Source: Heracleum sosnowskyi
Taxonomy: Eukaryota > Streptophyta > Magnoliopsida > Apiales > Apiaceae
Assembly: GCA_030848705.1 (NCBI GenBank)
Contig: CM061237.1
Span: 80,347,910-80,411,909, forward strand
Direction of reading: 5' to 3'
Length of the DNA: 64,000 bases
Positions 58,269-64,000 of this stretch are shown here, in pieces; the stretch's first letter is position 1; every line of letters begins with the position of its first letter. A program made the translations under genes and the position numbers. The notes below the pieces were generated by a model. The model was not told the DNA's origin. It ran no database searches and saw only the letters and a program-made list of their open reading frames with translations.

Positions 58269-59974
58269 TCTATATCTATCACATAAGCTAGATACGCCTC
58301 ACAACCTTGCCTTAATAACCTCTTAGCCTGAATCATTGTCAGGAACCTCTTTCTTTGTTTCTCTCCTCTAAATATTATCTCTTTCTTTTCTAGGGTAATC
58401 AAAGTAACCCTCTTATTCTTACAATCAATACTTGCATCATGCTCAGTCAACCAATCCATCCCTAATATCACATCAAATTCACCTAACTTAAAAGGTAACA
58501 AGTCAACATAAAAACGATTTCCCAAAATCTCTATCTCACAACGGGGATAATATGAACTGACCGCGATACGATCCTGATTAGCTATCTCTATAGTCAACAC
58601 TCCACTTAAAGGTTTCGTTACGCAATTCAATCTACGAGCAAACGTCTCAGAAATAAAAGACTTCGTCGCTCCCGAATCTATTAACACTTGTGCAGGAATA
58701 GAATTTACTAGAAGTGTACCTGCCACCACGTCGGAATCTCTCACTGCTTCTCCCATTGACATATTGTAGGTCCTGGCTAACGGCTGGACGTTAACAACTG
58801 GGGGTGCTTCAATTGCCCGAATCATATTGTTCACGGTTGCTGGTGCTCTGCAGTCCTTAATCACGTGACCTGGTTTCTTACACCGATGACACACGATGCC
58901 TATCTTGCAATCCCGGGAATAATGTCCCTTCTGATTGCATTTAAAGCATGTGACATTCAATCGATGGCATATCCCTAGATGTCGCTTCCCGCATGTCTTG
59001 CATTCTGGTAGTGGGGGTCTAGAAAGTCCCTGCTGACTGCCGGTTAGTAGACGGTTATCTTGTCCTACGCTTCCGGTGTCTGGTTTCCTAAAACTTGTAT
59101 TCCTTCCGTGCTGAAATCCCAGCTTCTTATTTGCTTGCCCTTGAATACTTCCCTGCTGCTGTCCCTTATCGGGTATCCCTGCTTTCCTTTTCTTGTTCTC
59201 CCTCTCTTTCATGTAAGAATCACTCTCTGCCTCTGCAATCATTGCCTTTTGGACCACCGCTGCATAGGTGTCCAACTCCAATACAGCTAACTTACTACGA
59301 ATCCAAGACCTCAGTCCCTGCTGGAACCTCTTGGCCTTCTTCTTTTCCGTATCCACATAGGTTGGAACAAACCTTGACAACTCCGTAAACCTTGTTTCAT
59401 ATTGGGGCACTGTCATGCTTCCCTGCTTTAATTCCAAAAACTTCAATTCCATCTGATCTCTCATATAGTCCGGAAAATACCTTTCCAAAAACAACTCTGT
59501 GAATCTTGCCCACGTAATCAATCCCTCGGGCTCCATAGCCCTACTCGTTTCCCACCAATAACTAGCCTCATTCTTCAGAAAATAGCTTGCATACTCTGTC
59601 TTCTTGTCCTCTGTCACCTCTATCAAGGCAAAAGCCTTTTCCATCTCTTTCAACCATGCCTTAGCCTCTACAGGGTCTGCTGATCCTTTAAATTCTGGAG
59701 GTTTTGCTGCCTGGAAAGATTTGAATGTAACTGCCGGTGCTGCTTGCTGGTGCTGTTGTTGATGTTGCTGATGCTGATGTTGCTGATGCTGTTGCTGCTG
59801 TTCTAAGAGCTGTTGCTGAAATGCACGTTGCTGCTGTGCTAATGCGGCAGTCTGTTGAGTAAGGGTATTTAACAACTGGATTACCATCGGGTCCACACGG
59901 CCCGTGGGAGGTGTATTTTGTTGACCTTCTTGGTCAGAAGTATCAGTTGAACGGGTTTGTCGTCTAGGAGCCAT
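58269..59974 (-). CDS. gag: Tekay gag and protease
   Basis: Minus-strand frame starting MAPRRQTRSTDTSDQEG at 59974. A His/Gln-rich tract (QQQQHQQHQHQQHQQQHQ, about residues 58-75) precedes the capsid domain (PPEFKGSADPVEAKAWL, YWWETSRAM, FLERYFPDYMRDQME). Zinc knuckles CFKCNQKGHYSRDC and CHRCKKPGHVIKDC follow, preceded by a related Cys/His cluster (CKTCGKRHLGICH). The protease has VLIDSGATKSFIS and ILGMDWL. The frame is intact up to the hAT MITE; removing MITE plus one TSD would leave a continuous frame into RT, so the element was apparently intact when hit. Confidence 0.92.
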
Positions 59975-60392
59975 ATCGCTGATGAATAAACAATAATTGG
60001 CTTAATCAAACAGTTCATATAAGAGAAGGAAGGATCACAATTGATATCTCGAAGGTTTACAGATCTTCTCAACGGTGTATGGATACACTCGTTGCAATAA
60101 GTAGAATAACAGTTATGATGCTGGAAATGAATGACAGGGGAATAAATACAGTTCTATAAAAGAGGTTTATCATATATATATAGATAGAGTCAGTACAAGC
60201 GTAGAACGCTTCAAAAGAAAATATATCATGGCTGAACCATAACTGCCGACCAGCAATACAACAACAAAAATGCAACAACAACCCGAGGCGTTCCTATAAG
60301 CCCGGTGCACTGCTGATTCTACAATATGCATCTATATACTAACTATCTAGAACCATACATCCATGTCACATCTATCTGCTACCGATACCTGC
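59975..60392 (-). other. Tekay leader spacer between leader ORF and gag
   Basis: Non-coding leader of the element, AT-rich with a TATATATATAGATAGA stretch near 60170-60185. No feature beyond its position. Confidence 0.6.
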
Positions 60393-60936
60393 TCACAGAT
60401 CACCTGCTCCTGCCGGCCATAACGGGGGTCCTGAAACCTCTGCAATCTCACTCATCGCATAATCCAAAATCTGTCTCATCCCTGCTACTGTCTCTCCCTC
60501 TCGACTAGAAGCTAATCCATGCAATCGAGTCTCAACCAAAGTCCTCGTAACCCTAAACCTCATCTGAATGTCTCTCATCTGATCTCTAAGTCTGTCTCTC
60601 TCTCTGACAGCGGCTGCCTCGATCGAACGAATCCTACCCATCTCCATAACCTGTCCATAAAGGAAATCCTTCTCTCTTCTCACCCTCTGATACACATGGT
60701 GTGGAACTGGTGGCTCACATAACTGATACAAAGGCCCACAAACTGATGCCTGAGATGCTGGTGCTGGGGCTACTTGTCGGAGTGGAATAGGACAAGGTAT
60801 CTGATCTCTCCTGACTACTGGGTCCTGATGCCTAGGCTGATATCACACTGGCCGAGACGGTCCTGCTCTCTCAACGGGTGTAGGTATCTCTGCTATCGTA
60901 TCCTCAGAAGGGTCTGAGTCTGAACTAGAACTAGGG
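60393..60936 (-). pseudogene. Extra leader ORF upstream of Tekay gag, coiled coil
   Basis: Same strand as gag. The open frame runs from about 60936 (SSSSDSDPSEDTIAEIPTP) to a stop at 60393, with one TGA at 60843-60845. From Met at 60731 it gives 112 residues: a PVPHHVYQRVRREKDFLYG segment, then a heptad-like charged helix (RSIEAAAVRERDRLRDQMR, TRTLVETRLHGLASSREGE). An AATTGCAG splice-acceptor-like site lies just upstream near 60945, so it may be translated from a spliced RNA. Function unknown. TGA could derive from a CGA by CpG loss. Confidence 0.5.
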
Positions 60937-61073
60937 GGCTGCAATTATAACCACATTTAATTACTACGCGTAATATCCCTAGTTGACCTCCTAATATCCT
61001 TACGTGAATTCCTAACTCTCTATGTTATCCTGGACCCTAAGTCCTAACTTGTTTCAAATGCCATAACCTGTTT
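60937..61073 (-). other. Tekay leader next to the primer-binding site
   Basis: Short non-coding leader, with no other feature seen. Confidence 0.5.
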
Positions 61074-61084
61074 CTCTGATACCA
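61074..61084 (-). other. Primer-binding site of Tekay element
   Basis: The minus strand reads TGGTATCAGAG two bases after the 5' LTR end. It is complementary to initiator methionine tRNA. Confidence 0.9.
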
Positions 61085-61086
61085 AC

Positions 61087-64000
61087 TGTGACGCCCTCCA
61101 AACCCGGGGTACAGATTTGAGGAGTCATCCGACCAACGGAATACTATTTAACACATGCATAATATATATAAAGACACAATTACCCCTTGACCAAGACCGC
61201 ATCCAGATTATGGCAATGAACACAAGCTACTACAATCTTTTATTATTACAAACCAGTTTTATCAGAGTTATTACATCACAACTAAAGTTCAAATCTAGAC
61301 ATTAAATCTAGAAAAGCAAAACAACAACTACCCTGCCAATAACAGTGACTCGAGGGGCTCTCCTGACTGCTGGTGAACTATCGGTCACGCTATGCCAACT
61401 CATACTCTCGCTTCACTGGAATAGGGTTAGAAAACAACAAGCAAGAGTGAGCCAAAATTGCTCAGCAAACATCAACGAATCATTTCTATCACAGTTGTAA
61501 GGATATGAATTTAAGATATCAGAATCAACAATATTTAGCTAACACATGCTTTGTATCAATAATGATTGAAGTAAAGGATTAGAATTTGGCTTATACATTT
61601 TATTCAAATCAAAGGTTGTGCTGCTGGCCAGCCACGCATCAACCCCGGACTAGCTCATGTCATAGTCCTCTACTGGATCCCAGGCCAATCTGGGCCTTAA
61701 GTTATTCCGACCAATTACTGGTCCATTTTTAAAAACACATGCCAATTCTATAATAGGGTATAAACAATAACATGCTCAATAAGATAAACTGAATGTATAG
61801 TAATTGCAAAAGAGCTTCAACTGTTCAGTATCAACGAAGATCGAGAAAGGATCATGGAGTAGTTTCAATGGTACAGTGTACTCATTCAATAAGGTAATCA
61901 ATATTGGTAATCGTTAATCAATAACCGTAATTGGTAGTCAAGATGGAAGTCAAATAATCAAAGGTTGTCAATGATAATCAAAGGATGATAAATAGCAACA
62001 ATAGGTGGTAAACAATAATCAAGTAAATTGGAAATAAGGGTTTCCGATGCAGATCAAATCAAATAATCAAGAATTTCTAAGGAAATGGAATCAGTTGTCC
62101 AAATGCGGTTAAAAGATGGATAATTTGAATTGTTCTGGGGATAACGGTATTCAAGTAATCAAGACAATAATAATTTTTATCACAAGTAAAGGCACAGATA
62201 CTTGCCTGGTCTAAGCTGCTGTCGGATCGACTCTGCTCACTCTACTTTCCCCTTTCCCTTGCTCCGGGAACTCGATTCTATAATTAAACAACTCATTACA
62301 ATAAGTCTAACTATTCTCGTTCTACTCTCGACACTTATTCAATCAATAATCACATTTAAACAAGTAACCGGGTACGTATCGGACGTCCGGTATAATTTAC
62401 GATATTTAAAACTCAGATATTTGCCCTAGCACGGGCATATACAGACTATAAAACACAACACACAATTAATATGAACCATATTGCACTTATAAATATTTTT
62501 AAAACATCGTCTGAAACTCATTTGAATTTTTAATAAGTCATTACTAATTTTTAAATCAAAAATCGGATTTTTAAATCCAATATAAACATTTAAATGAAAA
62601 TAAATCAATTAATAAAATTAATTGACACTCTTTAAATGCTCAAACTATTTTTAAATAAATAAATAGGCTTGAAAATAATTAAACTGAATTTTTAATTAAT
62701 TAAATCTAATTAATAATTAATTTTTAAGAATTAATTGATTAAAAGAATTAACCAATTAATTAATAAATTAATTATTAATTAAAAATAATTAAAATAATTA
62801 AGTTTAATCAATTTTCGGATTTAAAATAATAAATATAATTTATCAGAATTTTTCTGATATTAAAATATATTTTTAAAATAAAAATATGAATTTTTAAAGT
62901 TTTTAAACTATTTTCGAATTAAATTTAAAAAAAATAAAATTCAAAAACAGTTTTCTGAAAATGAATTAGGGTTTTTGAAGATTGAAACCGGGTCGAAAAA
63001 TCGGGTAAACGGGTCGGGAAGAACGAATCCGGGTCACCAAGAACAACCCGCCGGAATCTGGGTTTTCCAGAATCCGGCCGGCGTCCGGTGGCCGGACTTC
63101 GCCGTTTCCGATCAAAACAAAACCAAACCATAGGGCTTTTGTTCGCTTTTGCAAGACAAACACAACCCACATACACACACATCTGTCCCATGCCGGAATC
63201 GTGCCCAGAATTCATTCAAAGAACTCGCCGGCGACGACCTCGGCCGGAAACCCGATCTACATAAATCCTACATGAAACTCAAAGATTAATATACCAAAAT
63301 AAAGCTTATAACTCATACAATCAAAGCCCTTTATCAAAAACAATGTCATATCAATATCAAGAACGTACGAATCGAAAGAAGAAATCGGGTCAAAACCCGA
63401 AAATCAAACCCGACTAAATTGAACTTAAACATGAAATTAAAGCATGGATTCTTGCTAATTAGAACCCTAGGAACATGTTAGAAGCAACCAATTGAACGGA
63501 GAATCAACAGAATGAAAATCCCCAAATTAATTAAGAACCCTAATTTTAATTCGAAACTTGTAAAATCAATATAAAATCGAATACTTACCAGATGATGATG
63601 AGGTTGGAAGATTCTGAAACTAGATTTTTGGGGCTTTGATTTGAGTATAAGAACTTCAAATTTGGACTTCAATAACCCTTAGAACGAATTGATTGAAGAT
63701 CAAGAACACAAAATAATTTTTGGGAATTTCGAATATTTTTGAGTAATTTCTGAAGAATTGCTAGGGTTATGAAGTCTGATTGGTCTTTTTATATTTCTGG
63801 AAAAATAATACCCCAAATAACATTTTTGGATCGATATTGATTCGTTATATCGTTTAAAAACCCTAATTAGGTCAAAAACACGTTTTACTAAAAATAAGGG
63901 GTTAAAAAGGTTGATGATTATCCAAATTGATATATATCATTATATAACTAATGCTCAAGAATACTAGGGCTATAACAACTTCAATATTGATATAGAACGA
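61087..64000 (-). repeat. 5' LTR of Tekay element, cut by window end
   Basis: Offset by exactly 9836 bp from the 3' LTR throughout. Differences seen by eye are at about 53307/63143, 53396/63232, 53512/63348 and 53750/63586. About 372 bp of its start lie outside the window. Confidence 0.95.

Larger units (their letters stand above)
51251..64000 (-). mobile_element. Ty3/gypsy Tekay/Del-type chromovirus, young, truncated by window end
   Basis: Minus-strand element. The 3' LTR is 51251-54536 and the 5' LTR starts at 61087 and runs past the window end; by the constant 9836-bp offset it should end at 64372, giving an element of about 13.1 kb. Order from right to left: LTR, Met-tRNA primer-binding site, leader ORF, gag-protease, hAT MITE, RT-RNase H-integrase-chromodomain, polypurine tract, LTR. 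The long LTRs and chromodomain fit the Tekay/Del lineage. Comparing the LTRs by eye I saw four substitutions and no indels over 2,914 bp. Confidence 0.93.

Overview
This window is nuclear DNA of a flowering plant. It holds spliced genes with GT-AG introns, an AP2 gene with a microRNA172-type site, a plant-type NOT4 gene, and dense nested retrotransposons, Helitrons and MITEs. The gene set points to a eudicot. The density of long retroelements suggests a repeat-rich genome; I would guess an asterid, but the sequence does not prove it. No tRNA, rRNA, CRISPR or organellar insert was seen.

Layout. (1) 1-2859: 3' end and LTR of a Ty1/copia element of Sirevirus-like organisation (element A). (2) 2861-5406: two blocks of a ~194-bp tandem repeat with a 1.1-kb interruption. 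(3) 5407-7164: a hAT transposon with a disabled, truncated transposase. (4) 7165-20472: a second Sirevirus-like copia element (B) with both LTRs, gag, pol and a long third ORF, all broken by stops and frameshifts. It is preceded by a duplicate of its own 3' end. (5) 20473-24466: possible gene remnants, an F-box-like remnant and a small Helitron. (6) 24467-33240: a complete NOT4 gene of the CCR4-NOT complex, + strand, 12 coding exons, 1026 aa. One intron carries a Mutator-like MITE and a Stowaway MITE. (7) 33240-35755: AT-rich repeats and the AP2 3' flank. (8) 35756-38980: a complete euAP2-type transcription factor gene, - strand, 10 exons, 449 aa. (9) 39500-44105: a ~3.3-kb Helitron and AT-rich repeats. 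(10) 44106-51250: a decayed Ty3/gypsy Tat-type element, + strand. (11) 51251-64000 and beyond: a very young Ty3/gypsy Tekay/Del-type chromovirus, - strand, with ~3.3-kb LTRs. It is nested in the Tat element and is itself split by a 777-bp hAT MITE with a perfect 8-bp target duplication.

The two host genes are convergent. Exon models were built by eye from splice sites and checked by reading-frame arithmetic: the NOT4 exons sum to 3081 nt and the AP2 exons to 1350 nt, both divisible by three.

The most unusual signal is a short motif (TCAACGGAATG and its complement, with variants). It recurs about 40 times in copia element B, in the LTRs, gag, pol, the pol-ORF3 spacer and ORF3, in several reading frames. 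Element A has a different version of the motif at corresponding LTR sites, which suggests concerted evolution of a DNA- or RNA-level signal.
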